A stretch of 64,000 nt of DNA from Haliclona indistincta (taxonomy: Eukaryota > Porifera > Demospongiae > Haplosclerida > Chalinidae). The position numbers were made by a program, and so were the translations under genes. The stretch's first letter is position 1. Every line of letters starts with the position of its first letter. The stretch is taken from positions 4,769,754 through 4,833,753 of the forward strand of contig OZ024792.1 in assembly GCA_964017065.1 (NCBI GenBank). The letters are read 5' to 3'. The notes beneath the pieces are model-generated. The model was not told where the DNA came from. It ran no database searches and saw only the letters and a list, made by a program, of their open reading frames with translations. Positions 1 to 16,400 of the stretch are shown piece by piece.

Positions 1-3000
1 TCTCCTCCAATGGTTCTTAACTTCACATTTGATCTGAACAGCGATCAAATCTTGCTTACCTTTGATGAGCCAATCCAGGATGACGAGATTGTTAGTAACT
101 CGTTTGTACTCACAGGACCATCTGGCATGCCCTCAGTCACTCTTGAACTTGGCAACGCCTCCACTGTTTCAGTTTCAGATGTGGTTGTCGTCAGAATCGA
201 TCTGCTAAGAGACTCTGTTATCGCCATCAAATCATTGCCCAATATAGCTACCTCAACATTAGACACGTTCATTAATATCTCTGACAATGCTATCCCAGAT
301 ATAAACGACAACTTCTTGGTAAGTGTGAATGGATTACAAGCTGTTTCATTTGTTCCAGACACTACTCTACCTGAACTGATGTCCTTTACATTGAATCTTG
401 TTACTGACACGTTGACTCTCAGCTTCTCTGATGTTGTCAATCCAGCGACACTCAATCCAACTGGAATTACAATCCAAAGTTCACAATCAAGAATTCCAGA
501 TGCCTTCTACACACTCACTGGAGCTAGCATGACAACCAGCTCTTATGGATATGGTGTAACTATTCAACTCAACTCTGATGCTCTGCCTATCCGTGAAAAT
601 CCCAACTTTGGTACTAGCATTGCAAACACCTACATCACTATCACTGCCAGCACTATTGATGGAGCTCGTGGAGACGATAATCTTGCTATCACCAATGGCA
701 AGGGATTGAGAGCATCTGCACTCATTCTCGACAGTGCACCTCCTGAGTTTGTATCTTTCACTCTTGACATGGACACTGGTGTACTGTTGTTCTCATTCAC
801 TGACTTCATCGCTAATGGTTCAGTGAACATTAGTGCCATCTTGCTTCAGGATGCTCCCACAGCGACACCTGGACGTGTCTTCCGTCTCACCGATGGAGCT
901 GTGCAGATTAGTGGTGCCTCACTGACCATAACATTGTCTGAAAACAACCTCAATAGTCTCAAATCTGTCAGAAACTTAGCCACATCTATTGCCAACACTT
1001 ATGTCACTCTGGCAGCTTCCACAATTGAAGATACTTCCAATAACCAACTTGTACCTGTGCTAAATGGCAATGGTCAGCAAGTATCATCATTTGGTCCTGA
1101 CAATACCAGACCTTCTCTCACCAGTTTTGTCCTTGACCGCGATCGTGGAGTGCTTCTTTTGACTTTCACCGAGTTTGTTAATGCAGCTGGTCTACGTTCC
1201 GATCAGATTAGACTGCAGAGTCGTAGCAGCATTAACCTTGGCGACACAACTTCCATACCACTAACAGGCAGTACTCCTGCTAGTGAAGATGACAATAGTG
1301 TCATTGAACTCCGTCTACCGATATCAGTTCTTCTGAGTTTCTCAACATCATTTGGTGACATGGTTATGAACACTTACCTCACCACGACCATCTTTGCTGC
1401 TAATGACCTGAACAACAACCCAGTCAGACAAATACCAGCAACAGCAGCTCAACAAGCAGCCAGCGTTATACCCGATACATCAGATCCGCTCTTAGAAAGC
1501 TTTGAACTTGACCTTGCTCAAGGACTTCTTGTCATGACATGGTCCAAACCTGTCAATGTCTCTGGTTTGAATATTGCTGATATCACCATACAAAATCAAG
1601 CAACAGGATCCAGTACACTGCCTCTGACAGACAGCGTTGTTACTGGTGGAAATGGAATCGTTGTTACCATCCAACTATCAGTTGCTGACGGCAGAGCTCT
1701 GAAAACATCTTCAACTATAGCGAATTCAATTGCAGACACTTTCGTTCGAGTGAGTGCTGGTCTGGTAAGTGACATTTCTTCTCGTCCTTCAGTAGAGATT
1801 GCTGATGGGTCAGCTTTGCAAGCATCTAATTTTGTGTTAGATAATTTACCACCAGATGTGGGCTCATTCACTCTCGACTTGAACACCGGTGACCTTACTA
1901 TCACCTTTGATGAGTTCATCACTTCATTAGATCCAAGTGGTATCATCATAGTGAATGACCCATCCTCACCCTCTGCTAACTATACTCTGAACAATAGCAC
2001 TGTAACCAGCATTTCCGATAATGTGGTAGTCATCAGTCTTGGCTCTGATGATCAAGAAGGTGTGAAGGCTGCTGAATCTCTTGGTACAGCTTCTACAAAC
2101 ACGTTCCTTGCTCTTACCAGTGGCTCAGCAACTGATGCTTCCAGCAATTCTATTACAACAATGACCACATTCCCAACTGAAGGCATGATCATTTCTGACT
2201 CAATCTCACCTGAGCTGAACTCCTTCTCTATCGACCTTAGCACTGAGATATTAGCACTGACATTCTCTGAAGCAGTTGATGCTGACTCTATCAATCTAAC
2301 AAGCCTTACGTTGCTTAGCAACCCATCAACGATGCCTGCAGCATCATATCAGTTGACAGCAAACAGTAGGGTTGTCTCTCCTAATGGTCGAATAATAGAG
2401 ATTCATCTCATTGGAACAGATGCCAGTGCAATCAAGGCTGACAGTGGTTTGGCTACTGTTACTACGAATGCATACATTTCCATACTTGATTCATTCGTAG
2501 CAGACACTTCGAGCAATCTGGTCACACCTATAGAACTTACCAGTGCTCTTATGGCAACTGCTGTGTCTGTAGACAACAGTCCTCCAATGCTACAGTCATT
2601 TACTCTGGATTTGTCATCCAACCTAATTGCACTACAGTTCTCTGAGGCTCTGAATATATCAACGTTTACACCAACTCAGATTACTCTGTTCCCGGGCAAC
2701 TCATCATTAGCTGTTGACCTCACTCTTACTGGAGGCACTTTCCCACTCATGAATGCTGCCATGATCAATCTCTCTCTTACTGCTGTCGATGCAAGCTATC
2801 TGAAAGAACAGTCTCAGACTGGTCTGTTTGCATCTTCTACAATGAACACATACATCAGCATCACCGGTCTAACTGCTGAGGACACGTCTGGAAATGACAT
2901 TCAAGCTATCCCTGACACTGACCTGTTTCCAGCTGCAGCTGTAATCCTAGACACAGCTGGTCCCCAGGTAGTAGCCTTCACTCTTGACATGGACAACGGC

Positions 3001-4482
3001 AACCTCACTCTACACTTCAGCGAACAGATCAACAGCTCTAGCCTTATGACAACTCTGATATCTCTTCATGGAAGCAACAATGACTCTGACAGTTACTACA
3101 ACATCACCACAGTTGGTCTATCCTCACTCACTAGTCCTGCCATCGGATCACTAACTCTCTCAAGTGCTAACACAGTTGTGTCTCTTATCCTATCTACTGA
3201 CGATCTGAACTCAATCAAGGGAGAAGAGATTTGTAACACTACAACCGACTGTTTCCTTACACATCGAATGGGAGTAGTGAATGACGATATTGGAAATACA
3301 GCCCCAGCAAGAGAAATACCCAACGCCATCCAAGCCAGCACTGTTGGAACTGACTTTGGAGTCCCATCATATATTCAGTATACTGAACTCGACCTCGATG
3401 AAGGTATCCTTAGACTTATGTTCTCTGAAACTATGTACGGACAGTCTGTCAACTTTGATGCCTTGAGTTTGGCGACCGTCTCTGGTTCAGTTGTCTACAT
3501 GCTCACTGGCGGAGAAATAATAAACAGCACTACACCAACTCTCACCATCAAACTCACCACTGAGGATCTCAATGCACTAAAGGCTGAATCCACTCTTTGC
3601 GAGAGCAGATTCACTTGCTTTCCCAGATTTGATTCTACGTTCATAACTGATTTCGCAGGAAATCCAGTAATGGCTTTCTCTGAAACTGGCTTCAATGATA
3701 GAACTCTTGCTGTTAGCTTTATAGCTGACACTACACCACCGAATCTCGTTGGATTTGAGCTAGACCTTCAAGCTGGTAAACTCAACCTCACCTTTGACGA
3801 AATCATATCCAACGTTGTGCCACAGCGAATTGTGATCCAGGATGGACCTACAGCAACTACTAGTTACCAACTAACAACAGCTTTGTTCCTTTTCACCAGA
3901 GAACTTAGTGTATCTTTGGACCTCAACATGAATGACATCTTTAGTCTATTGGGAACAGCTGGACTTGCTAAGAATATTAACAACACATTCATAACCCACA
4001 ATGATGAGTTAGCGAGAGACACTTCTACTCCTACTGCAAATAGTGTTGTTCCTCATGTTGATGGTGTAAGTGCCCTCCAGGCTGCTTATGTTGCTGTAGA
4101 TACCACAGCTCCTGTGTTTGAAAGTTTCCTGTCTCTTGATTTCAATGACAACTCCTTTGATGTTCGTTTCTCTGAGCCTGTGGACCCAGCTTCCTTTAAT
4201 GGAAGCCTGTGGGCCTTCCATTCAGCATCAGCTGGTGGACAAACAATCAACCTTTCTGGTGGGTCTGCAACTATCAGCACATCCGATTCTCAACTAAGAA
4301 CTGTTCGAATCTCATTTTCTGATACTGATCTTAGTCAGCTTCAAGACAACACAGCAATTGCCACAACAATCGGCAATACGTACTTGTCTTTCCAAACTAG
4401 TGCCATAGCAGACTTCAGTGAGAATGCAGTTGTTGCTTCAACACCTGTAACCAGGTATCAAGTACTGTCACCACCATTGCTT
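1..4482 (+). repeat. Super-repeat copy 1 (partial, modules 12-23)
   Basis: I numbered modules 1-23 in the complete copies and aligned this part by its markers. Module 12 lacks only its first residues. Module 13 carries the D-D-N-L-A-I-T-N-G-K tail. Modules 20 and 21 carry C-N-T-T-T-D-C (from 3232) and C-E-S-R-F-T-C (from 3598). Module 23 carries the F-H-S-A variant at 4216. Confidence 0.8.
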
Positions 4483-7400
4483 GATGCTACAGCTGCATCA
4501 CTCTCTCAGTTCACACTAGACTTGGATGCCAACGTCCTTATGTTGACCTTTGATGATATCGTGCAGGCATCAACATTCAATGCAAGTGCCATTACTCTAC
4601 ATGGAGCCTCTACTGACACTAACTCTACTAACAGCTACACACTGTCAGGAGGTGTAACCACCAGCACAGATGGCTTTACCATTGTGCTTCCTCTGCTATT
4701 ATCTGATGTTGACCAGCTTCGTCTCAGATCAGACCTTGCTACGGGTGTTGACAATACATTCTTGAGTATGACATCAAATGTCATTATTGATGATAGAGGT
4801 AGTACTGCTATTGAGATTACTACACCTGCCCTTCAAGTTACCAACTTTATTCCTGACAGGATCCCACCATCTTTGCTCAACTTTACTTTCAGTTTTGAAG
4901 ACGCCACTCTTACACTTTATTTCACTGAAATTATGGATCTAACTTCATATGTACCTCAGCTTTTCGTGTTCCAATCTCAGCAAAATGCTTCTGATCCTTC
5001 AGTGCAATCATATCCACTAACTGGAGGTGTCCTCAGTCGAGGAATGCCTAATACAGTCGTAGTTGTGAACTTGACGGACGCAGATATTAATGGCATCAAG
5101 ATGCAGGTTATGCTTGCTACAGAATTGAACAACACTTACCTATCAGTTGGTAGTGGAGCCATCACTGATACTGGCAACAACTCTGTTGGTCCTGTCCCAT
5201 CAACAGATGCTCTGCTAGCTGCTGACTATGAAGCTGATTTCGATCCTCCATCACTGGTCAGTGTTGTCCTCGATCTTCAAGCAGGTGCACTTCTGCTTGA
5301 ATTCTCAGAGGCAGTTAATGCTCCTAACATCGTTGACCTGATCACTGTGCGCAATGCTGCTACTCCTGGTGCTTCTTCTATTAATCTTGATCCATTCTTG
5401 GCAACAAGCGTCATAGAAACGGGATCGTCTACCATCAGGCTTGTCATCCAACAGAGTCAACTGACAACACTCAAGACTGATTCAACTATCGCCACTTCAA
5501 TGTTAGACACATACGTGTCAATCAACATTGATCCTATCACTGACTTTGTTGGGTTGCCTCTCAATCTAACAACATCACCATCTCTGTATGTCATCCAACC
5601 ACAGATCATCAGTGATACCGTTGGTCCTGAAATCACTTCATTTGATGTTAACCTGAACACTGGTCTCGTGTCTTTCACATTTGATGAACTAACTAATGCA
5701 AGCACACTCAACACATCAACTATATCCATTGTAAATCCATCCACTGGTGAGTTGATAGTGCAACTTGACAGCCTTACTGCATCTTCAACCACTGGTAACG
5801 TTGTCTCTTTCACAATTCCTGAGAGTGACATTAACACCATCAACTCTCAGACTGGACTGTCAACAATCTCGCTGAATATATCTGAAGGTCTGATTGATGA
5901 TATTCTAGCTAACCCATCTCCTGCTGTGGACAACATCACGCCAACTACACTCACTCCTGATGAAGTACCTCCCAACTTTGAAACATTCTCTTTTGATGTG
6001 AACAGTGGTGTACTACAACTGACCTTCTCTGAAGCAGTCAGGGCTGACAATTTCACAAGCAATCGTGTCACGCTACAAGATGGGCTCATGCCAGACACAA
6101 CGTACCAGTTCCCGTCCAATAACTTCTCCGTTTCTGAAAATATCATCACAATCACTCTCTCGGCTGATGAGCTCACTCAGCTCAAGCTTCTTGGAGGTCT
6201 TGGTCTCAACACAGCTACAACATATCTTACCCTTGCTGGCGAGAGTGTTTCTGATCTGAGAGGCAATTTACTAACAAACAATGTAACCAGACAGGCCGCT
6301 GCCATCTCACCTGATTTGGTAGCACCTGATCTCGTTTCTTTCTCATTTGTATTCACTAATGATGGAAAGGCACCTGTTGCTATTGCTCTTACCTTCTCTG
6401 AGCCCATGAACACGTCATCTCTTGACTTAGCTCATCTTACTCTTCAGAACACTGCTGACGGCACCGGCTCTAGTTACATGCTAACATCAAGTTCTGCTGG
6501 AACCAGTTTCTCAATGGTAGTGTCAGTAATACTCACCAACGAAGACATGAGTGGTATCACTGCAGTTTCTGGCTTAGGTAGTGCAGTTGCGACAACCTTT
6601 GTGAGCATTACTACTTCCGCTATTACTGATGCATTTGGAGTCCCAGTGACAGCAATCATGGCATCGTCTGCACTGGCTGTGTCTCCTCCTCTTGTCGATA
6701 TTGAACCACCTAGACTCGTCAGTTTCACTTTCAACCTTGATAGTGAGAACATAACCTTGGTGTTCGATCAACCAGTAGTTGCTGACACATTCAACGCCTC
6801 ACATTTGACCTTCCAAAGCACCATGGATTCAGATGCTGTTTCCTACACATTTGTTGGAGGAAATGTCATATCTGTGTCACCAACACAGCTATACTTTCCA
6901 CCAAATGAGCAGGATGTGAATGGGCTTAAAGCTGTCTCAGGACTAGCTACAACTATGGCTACAACTTACATCTCTCTCACAGAAGGGCTCATCATGGATG
7001 TGTCTGGTCATCCAGCATTTGCCATTCCCACAACAGCAGCTTTGCAAACCTCTTCTTACGTAGGAGATAGCACTCCTCCAACCTTGCTTGCCTTCTCTGT
7101 TAACATGAACCCAGGACAGCCTATCACATTGACCTTTAGTGAATCAATCGTAATTTCAGATCTCACTCGATTGATTCTTCAGAACGATCCTGTATCACCG
7201 ACACGACAAATTGACCTTTCCAGTGCAGCGCCATTTACCACTGCTGCTGTCATTGAAATAGATCTCAGCTTTGCAGTGAGAGAGCAGATACTGACTTTCA
7301 CCGACTTAGCTACCACCACCAGCAACACATACCTCAATGTACAATCAGGTGCTGCTGCAGACACTATTGGCAATCCACTCGCTCCAACTGTACTGCAAGC

Positions 7401-10400
7401 TTCTTCGGTCATTAGCGGCAATGCAACACCTTCAATCAGCTCATTCGAACTTAACTTGAACTCTGGTCTCTTGGTACTATACTTTGACAAGATTGTCGAG
7501 GGCTCTTCTTTCAATCTAAGTGCCATACAGTTGCAGAGTTCTGAACTTAGCCCTGTCAGCACATTCAGCTTTATCGGAACAACTACACTAGCTGTTTTCA
7601 GTGCTGCTGGAGAAGTCACTAACATCACGGTTGGTCTTGCCTTTGAAGATTTGAACAGTATCAAGGCACTGCCTGTGTGTGACTCAATCTCTAGCTGCTT
7701 CTTGTCCTATGAACAAGGGTCTTTCACAGATACGTTTAACATCAGAGCTGACAGCAACACCCTTGTTGTGACTACGTATATCCCTGACTCAGTTTCACCA
7801 AGATTGAACACGTTCCAATCTATAGACCTTGGTATGGGAACACTGCAGCTGGTATTCAATGAGCCTGTGAATGCATCCTCTATCGACACATCTAAAATCC
7901 AACTGAGATCACTCTTCTCAGACGACTCACTTAGTATGTACAGTTTGACTGGTGGGTCCGCTACTGCTACAGGAAGCACACTCACATTGTCCATTACTCC
8001 AAGTGACCTTATTGCTATCCAAGCAGACAACAATCTGTGTACTTGGCGTGGAAACTGCTACATTTCATTGAGCACTGGAGCGATTAGTGATCCAGCAGAG
8101 AATGAGGTCGTTGCTCTGACAGACGATCAAGACAAAGCATTACTCATAGTTCAGACATTTGTGTCTGACGTTGTGTCACCATCTCTTACCAACTTTACTC
8201 TCAACCTGAATGACAACACTCTGCGGTTGATATTCTCTGAAGCAGTCAATCCAACTTCCTTTAACGCCAACGGTGTAACTATCGCTGACAGTGATAACAG
8301 CAGTGATGCTGTGTTCATTAGCATATCTGGTAGTACCACTTTGAGCCCTCCTGGGACTTCAGTGAACGTTTCTCTGACACCAACAGCTGTTAACTTGATC
8401 AAGAACTCTTCTATTCCCAACACAGAAACGGTTTTCATCGCCATTGAGAACACCACTATCCGAGACTTGGCTATCATGCCCAACCGTGTAGAGCAAATCA
8501 GCAGAGATGATGTACTCGAGGGAGTTCTAATCCTGGACTCTTCACCACCCGTGTTGTCTAGTTTCAGTCTGAATCTGGATGACAACAATCTTGTCCTTAC
8601 ATTCAACGAGCCTATCAACACTGCTAGTCTCTCCGTATCTAACATCAGAATCTCATCTAGCTCCAGTTCAACTTCAGCATTCCATGCTCTCACGACTAGC
8701 ACTGTGACCTCCAGTCAAATTGGTGATGTCAGCACTGTCACCATATCTCTCTCTATGGAGGACATTGCATCTATCAAGACTCACTCGTTTGTTGCTAATG
8801 ATGCTTCTAGCACTTTCTTGAATGTTGTGGCTAACACTTTTACAGACACTGCTGGTATCCAGAATGCCGCAGTTGGACCACTCGCTGTCAACACCTTCAC
8901 AGCAGATGTGATGAGAGCTACTCTGACTAGCTTCAGGCTCAATATGATCACGGGAGTGCTCGACTTGACTTTCAACGATGTCGTTGACACTGATACTTTT
9001 GATCCAACCGGTATTGTTCTTCAGTCAGCGAGAAACAGAGCAGAAGGCAGCTTCTATCGCCTCACCAGTGCTAGCACAACCACCAGCCCTTCAGGATTCG
9101 ATATTCAAGTTACGCTGAACTCAGATCTATCAGGTGTGAAGTTTGTTGGTGATATCGGCAACAGTATCAACACTACCTTCATCACAGTACAAGCCGATAC
9201 TGTTGATGACCCATATGGAAGAGACACACTGGCTATTACAGATGGAAAGTCGCTGAGAGCATCTGAAGTAACACCTGAGACTACTAGTCCTTCGCTTCTT
9301 AATTTCGGCCTTGACTTGAACTCTGGAGAGCTGAGCTTGACATTCAATGACGTCATTGATGATGATACATTCGACCCGACTGAGATCACCATCCAGAACA
9401 CTCGCAACATCACAGATGGTGATAGCTACTCACTGAACTCCACAACTATCTTTACCAGGCAGCAAACCGGTTTTGTGATTGTTCTGCAACTTGATTCGGA
9501 CGATCTCAATGGTGTCAAGGCTCTTCTTGGATTGGATCCTACAGCAAATGATACTTTCATCAGTCTCAGCTCCTTGGCTGCCAGTGACAGTGCTGGTAAC
9601 TCTCTGATCACTGTACCAAGCTCAAACGCAACAAGCATCACCACGTTTGTTACTGATACAACCAAACCAGAGATAACGTCATTCCAGTTGGATCTCAACC
9701 AGGCAACTTTACTGATCACCTTCTCTGAGACCATTGACATTACTACCATTGATCCTACAGGAATTACTCTCCAAAACATGGGTCATGAAAACAGCACTAA
9801 CACTGTCACTTTGTCATCTGCAGTTCTCATCACAACTGAAAGCTCGGAGATCATTGAGCTAGGAATAGTTGATACTGACTTTGCCGTCATTAGCAGTTTG
9901 CCCGGTCTCGGCACAACCGTTAACAACACTTACTTGTCTCTCAGAGCTAGAAGCTTTGGTGATACCAACAGAAACAAGATTGCTGCCATCCCAGCATCTT
10001 CTGCCTTGCAAGCTGCAGCTGTTCTCAATGACACTACAGCGCCGCAACTATCCCGCTTCGACTTTGATCTCAATGATGGCACACTCCGTCTCACCTTCTC
10101 TGAAGCCATTGATATCACAACTGTCAATGCTACTGAGCTGACAATACAACAATTTGCAAATTCTTCTGAATATGGAGAGATTCTAGAACTATCTGGCGGA
10201 GAAGCAATCTTCATTTCACCAACCGTCGTTGCTTTGAGGCTACTCAACTCAGACCTCAACACCATCAAGTCTTCAGGAGTATTTGCTTCTAACAGCAGCA
10301 ACACATTCATCTCCTTTACTCCTGACTTTGTATCTGACTATGGCGACAACCCTGTAAATGGCATCTCATCTGACGATGGCGCAAGTGTTACCTCCTACAC

Positions 10401-13400
10401 AGAAGACACAAGCCCACCAACTATCGCCTCTTTCGTGCTTGACTTCAATAACAGCACGATCACTATCCGATTCGATGAGCCTATAAACCAATCTACACCA
10501 TTACTATCTGACATAGTACTACAGAACTCTGCTGAGTCCGACTCTGATCAAGTGTCTCTCTCTTCAAGCACATTGACTGTTACAGATGAATTCACAATCG
10601 TGATTCAAATGAACAATTCTGATCTAAACAACCTGAAGCTGCTTCCCGACTTTGGTCTCGAAGGCAGCACCTTTGTCAACATCTCGTCCAGTGGTATCAC
10701 CGATATCTATGGTAACCTGTTCAGTGATCAAGTGTTTGAGGCTACCACCATTGTTGAAGACACTCTACCACCGCAGCTAACAGCATTCTCACTCAATCTT
10801 GGGACTAGAGAGCTCTTGTTGACTTTCAATGAGGTTGTCAACAGCAGCACTATTGATGCTACCAAGATACTCTTGATAAATTCTGCTGTTGGTGCATCAG
10901 AAATGGTTCGTCTATCAGCTTCTTCTACTTCTGAGTCAGACAATGGGCTGGTTGTTGCCATTGACATATCATCCACTGATCTTATTGCTCTCAATATGTT
11001 CATGAACCTGGGAACCAACATTAACAACACCTTTATACAGCTTGATTCAGGAGTTGTACTCGACATCTTTGAAAATCCAAATCTTCCCGTTCTCATGGCA
11101 GAAATGGCTGACCAGCTATTCGTGGACATGTCTCAGCCTATAATAACAGCTTTTGACTTGAATCTCAGCAACGACATGTTGACTCTCCGATTCTCTGAGC
11201 CAGTGAATCCAAGCACATTCGATCCAACAGCTATTACACTCCAGAATCACTTCTCCAATGCTACCTACTCATTGACACTCAGTGGAGGAAATGTATCTAC
11301 TGCAATTTCTGACACAATAACCGTGGGACTCACTCAAGAGGACCTCATTGTTCTGAAGACCTCAAACGAAATTGGATTGCTTCCCAACGAAACCTATCTG
11401 TCAGCAGAGGCTGGATTGGTTCGTGATCTGTACGGCGTCAACTCTACAGTGATATCTGCTAGTGCAGCTCAGCGAGTAACCTTCCTGATTGCTGACGAGA
11501 CACCACCATTGATCACATCATTTGACATCAGTCTCGTCAACAGCTCCATCACTATCTTCTTCAGCGAGCCAGTCACGGCTAGTTCAGTTGATGCGACTGC
11601 AATAACTCTGCAAAACAAAGTATCCAATGCCACTGTAGAGCTCACATTGAGTGGAACCACCGGTCCTCCAATCCAAGACACCAATACGTCTGTTACCATC
11701 AACTTTGCAATCAGTGACCTCACTCAACTGCTTACACTCCGAGATCTTTGCTCCAACACAACAAACTGTTTCCTCAATGCTGACGATGCTCTTATAGCAG
11801 ATGTAGCTGGCAATGATTACATGGTGGATCCCGACAGCCCCAACATTCTGCCAGTGTCAACATTGTCCACAGATACTACTCCACCTGAGCTGACCAGTTT
11901 TGATCTACTTGATCTTGACGAAGGCATTCTGAGACTCAACTTCACTGAACCTGTCAATGCCTCATCAGTGAACTTCAACCAGCTAGTGCTATTCTATGAT
12001 CCCATTACAGAGATAGAGGCATACACGCTCACTGGTGGAACTGCTTCTGTGTCGGGAGCCTCTCTTGATATCAGACTAACAACAGCTGACTCTAACTATC
12101 TCAAATCAAATACATTGTGTAATGTACCGACCATCTGTTGGATCAGAATCACTCAGAATTTCGTGAGGGATATCACCGACAATCGTGTATTGCCAGCATC
12201 ACCAGCTTCCTTCTCAGATTTCAATCTCCGAGCAGGTCAAATTATCCAAGACACGTCGCCTCCAGAAGTCGTCAGTTTCGACCTTGACTTCAACAACAAT
12301 ACATTAGTTATTGAGTTCAATGAGGCTGTGAATCCTGCAACCTTTGATGCAACAGGTCTGATCTTCACATCTGGTATCAACAGCACCAGTACATACTCTG
12401 TACTGGCTGGAGAAGCTACACGTCTCACTACTGCTCAATCGGCCACTCTAGAAATCAGCCTTACCGATGCAGTATCGAACAAGATTCGATCTATTTGTGA
12501 CAACGACACAGACATATCTACTTGCATAGGTGCCTCTCGTAACACCACATTCCTCTCGTTTGGTTCTGGTCTGATCAATGATATCCTTGGAAGATCTTTT
12601 GCTGCTTCAGCTGTGCCTTTGCAAGTTAGCACTCTTGAGGGAGATGTGACTCCACCACAGATTGCATCTTTCGTAGACCTTGACCTTGAAACCTTCCAAA
12701 TCACTGTTGAGTTCAGCGAACCAGTACAGCTACCAGTGAACCTCTCTTTGTTCACTCTGCACTCAGCAGAAACCGGAGGCATTAACATCAGCCTATCAGA
12801 TGGACAGTCAACCTATGCTAACCCAGCTGATAAAACTAGAGTTACGTTCACTCTCAGCAATGAGGACGTTGTTGCTATCAAGACCAATACCATCATTGGT
12901 ACTGCTCTAACAAATACCTACATATCTGCTCTGGCTAATGCAGCTGAGGACTTCTCGGGCTTGCTATCAGCCAGTTCCAGTGCTATACAAACTGCTAACG
13001 TTGAACCTGACACCTTGCAACCAAGTCTTGTCAACTTTAGTCTGGACCTTGATTCTGGAGAGATTTTCTTCACCTTCAATGATGTGATCAATACTATGTC
13101 CCTTGTACCAGCCAGACTTACTCTCAAGAGCAGTCTCACAGACACCTTCACTAACAATAGCTACACTCTAACTGGTGGAACATCACCCGGCCCTGACGAC
13201 TTCACTTTCACATTCAGGCTCTCCAGTACCGACCTGAACGCCATCAAATCAAGGAAAGCTTTGGCTGTGAATGGCACTGAAACCTACATTGACATAGATA
13301 TGTCAGGTGTATTTGATGTTTCAGGGCTACCCATTGTTCCTGTGTCTGGCTTCATTGCTGATTTTGTCACTCCCGATACAACTCAGCCAGAGGTCAACGA

Positions 13401-16400
13401 TTTCAATGTTGATCTTCATGATGGAATTCTCACATTGCTCTTCAGTGAAGTGGTGGATGTAGCTACACTTGACATTACACAGATCACTCTTCAGAACACA
13501 GCTTCTGCTAGTAACGAGACCATGTCAGTCACGCTAACAGGTGGACTAATATCATCTGGCCCAAGTGCCATCTCTGTCTCCATCAACTTCACTTCAGTAG
13601 ATCTCAACCAGATCAAACGTCTTGAGAATCTAGCTACTAATTTGCAAAACTCTTTCCTAGCAGTCACCAATGCACTTGTCAGAGACACCAACAACAATCC
13701 AGTCAAGGCAATTCCATCAACAGGTGCTCTCAATGCCTCTGTATATCGCATTGACATGTTGCCTCCTGTACTCACTGGTTTTGACTTTGATGCCAACAGT
13801 GGTCTGCTGACACTGACCTTTGACGAGACTGTCAACTCTAGCACTCTCAATGTGGCTGGCATCATCTTCCAGAACTCTGTCACTGCTAATATTTCAGAAG
13901 GATTCTACCAGCTCACCGATGGCTCGGTCATGACCAGCACTTCCCTATATCTTGGTGATCATGTACTGGTAATAAACATCAGCACTGTTGATCTAAATGC
14001 TCTGAAGTCTGATCTATCATTGGCTACATCTGTCAACGATACCTTCATCAGACTTAATGAAGGTACTGTAGCTGACAACAGTGGCAACCCAGTATCAGCT
14101 ATACCTAATGGAGCAGCTGTTCGTATCAACAACTACACAGCAGATGTTATGGAGCCATTTATCACTGGTTTCAGTATCGATCTAACCAATAATGTCATCA
14201 CTGTTAGTTTCTCTGAGACTATTCTACCTAGCACGTTCAATGCATCAGGCCTGACTCTGCAGAGCAACTCTTCAGATGGTGTACAGTACACACTACAGGA
14301 CAGTGTGCCCAACCTGGTCAACGGCCCTACTCTTGTCATTCAGTTGAGCAACACAGACTCAAATGCAATCAAGAGTCTGACAAGCCTTGCATCTGGCGGA
14401 AACAACACCTTCCTGTTGGCAAGCGCATCTTTGGTACAAGATGCTGTGGGTTTTGCACTTGCTGAAGTACCTGCTATTATGGTTAGCGACTTCACTAGTG
14501 ACAGCATTGCACCTGTGCTGCTCTGCTCAACTCTTGATCTAGACACTGGACATCTTCTACTGACATTCAACGAGCCTATGGAGCCTGCTAGCCTGAATGC
14601 TACACAGATCACTATCTTGGAGTCGCCAGACTCTACTAACACCCTGACGCTGACAATGGCTTCAACCAACAGTACACCAGGCCTGGTCTTGGACATTGAA
14701 GTTAGTAGCACAGATCTCAATGCATTGAAAGACAACCTTGCTTTGGGTCGCTCTAACACAAGCACTTACTTGAGTCTTACCGGTGCTGCTGTAACAGACA
14801 CTTCTGGCATCTATATGACACCTGTGAACTCTACTGACCCACAACAAATCTGTGTCTTCATTCCTGATGAAAGAAAGCCTACCATCACAGCTTTTGATGT
14901 CTTTATGATTGATGGAAGGCTACCAATGATCATTAGACTCTACTTCAGCGAAACTATCAACATCAGCACCTTCTCTGAGACCATTATCACTCTGCAAACA
15001 GATAGAGTCCGGTCAAGCACAACCAATGTCTACACTATAACTGAGGCCTCGTACAACATGGTCAACACTGCTGTTCTGGAGATCAACACCACTGAATTTG
15101 ACTTCTCCAGAATACGACTAGAGGCACCATTGATCGAGTCTGTCAACTCAACTTATCTTACCTTCCAAAACAACTCATTCATCGACATCGAGGGTAACGA
15201 AGCCATGGGTATACCAGACTCAGATGCTCTAAGCGTTTCTCTTCTGGATGTAGACCTGACCGCTCCTAACCTCATTTCTTTCAACCTTGACCTGAACGTT
15301 GGAATTCTCTTGCTAACATATGATCAAGCTCTTGATCCGACCTCAACTGAATTCAACAGGCTCACTCTCCAGAATGCTGAATTCAACAGCACGTCCAATT
15401 ACACACTGACATCAGGCAATGCTACACTAGGAGATACCAATACAGTACTGAGAATATCTTTCAGTGATTCGGACCTCAATATTCTCAAGACTAACAGGCA
15501 GCTAGCTGTTGATCAGGAGACAACATGGATCTCAGCTCTTAGTGGATTTGTGAAGAGTGACACTGGTACTCCATCATCATTTGTACCCGATTTCAGACCA
15601 GTTCAGGTGACACAGTTCACTCCAGACTTCAACAGACCAGAGCTACAATCTTACAATGTGTTCATCAACTCAATGATGGTTGTGCTAACTTTCTCGGAAT
15701 CCGTGAGACTGTCATCGTTCGAGCCACAACAGATTACATTCCAAAACGATCAAAGCGACCCTACCACCTCATACACACTCACTGGCGGTAATACAACACA
15801 GACTCTCAACAACATTATCATCCTCCGTCTCTCTGAAGCTGACGAGAACGCCATCAAGTCATTCTCGGACCTTCTGACATCTGAGAACGATACGTTCCTG
15901 GCTGCTACAGCACAGCTCATTGAGGACACTACCGGTAATGCAATGGTGCCTTTGAGAGAGACAGCTGCACTACAGGTGTTGTTCTATGGTGAGGATGCTG
16001 ATCGTCCTTATCTCATGAGTTTTGAGGTAAATCTCAATCTTGAGCAACTAGTACTGACCTTCAGTGAAAGTGTGAATGCCGAGCTGTTCCGAACCAGTGA
16101 AATCACACTATTTGACAGTGCTGACAACATGACTGTCAACTACACTCTCACAGCTGCAAGTCAAGCCATTGGAGCTCTAACTGCTCAAGTGGTTGTTCGT
16201 CTCTCCAGAGAAGATGCTGGTCAAGTCAAGACACTTCCTCTTTGCTCCAACATTGATAATTGCTATCTTATCCATTCAGACCTGCTTGTGGAAGATGCTG
16301 TAGGGATGTCTGTCATTGAATTGAACACATCTGATCCCTTGCAAGCTGATGAAGTCATTCTTGATATGACAACACCAACATTGCTCGGGTTTGACATCAA

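Noticed and set aside
10..12. ATG at 10 as the start of the giant protein
   Set aside because: The frame is open before it and the residues upstream (S-P-P) complete a normal module linker.
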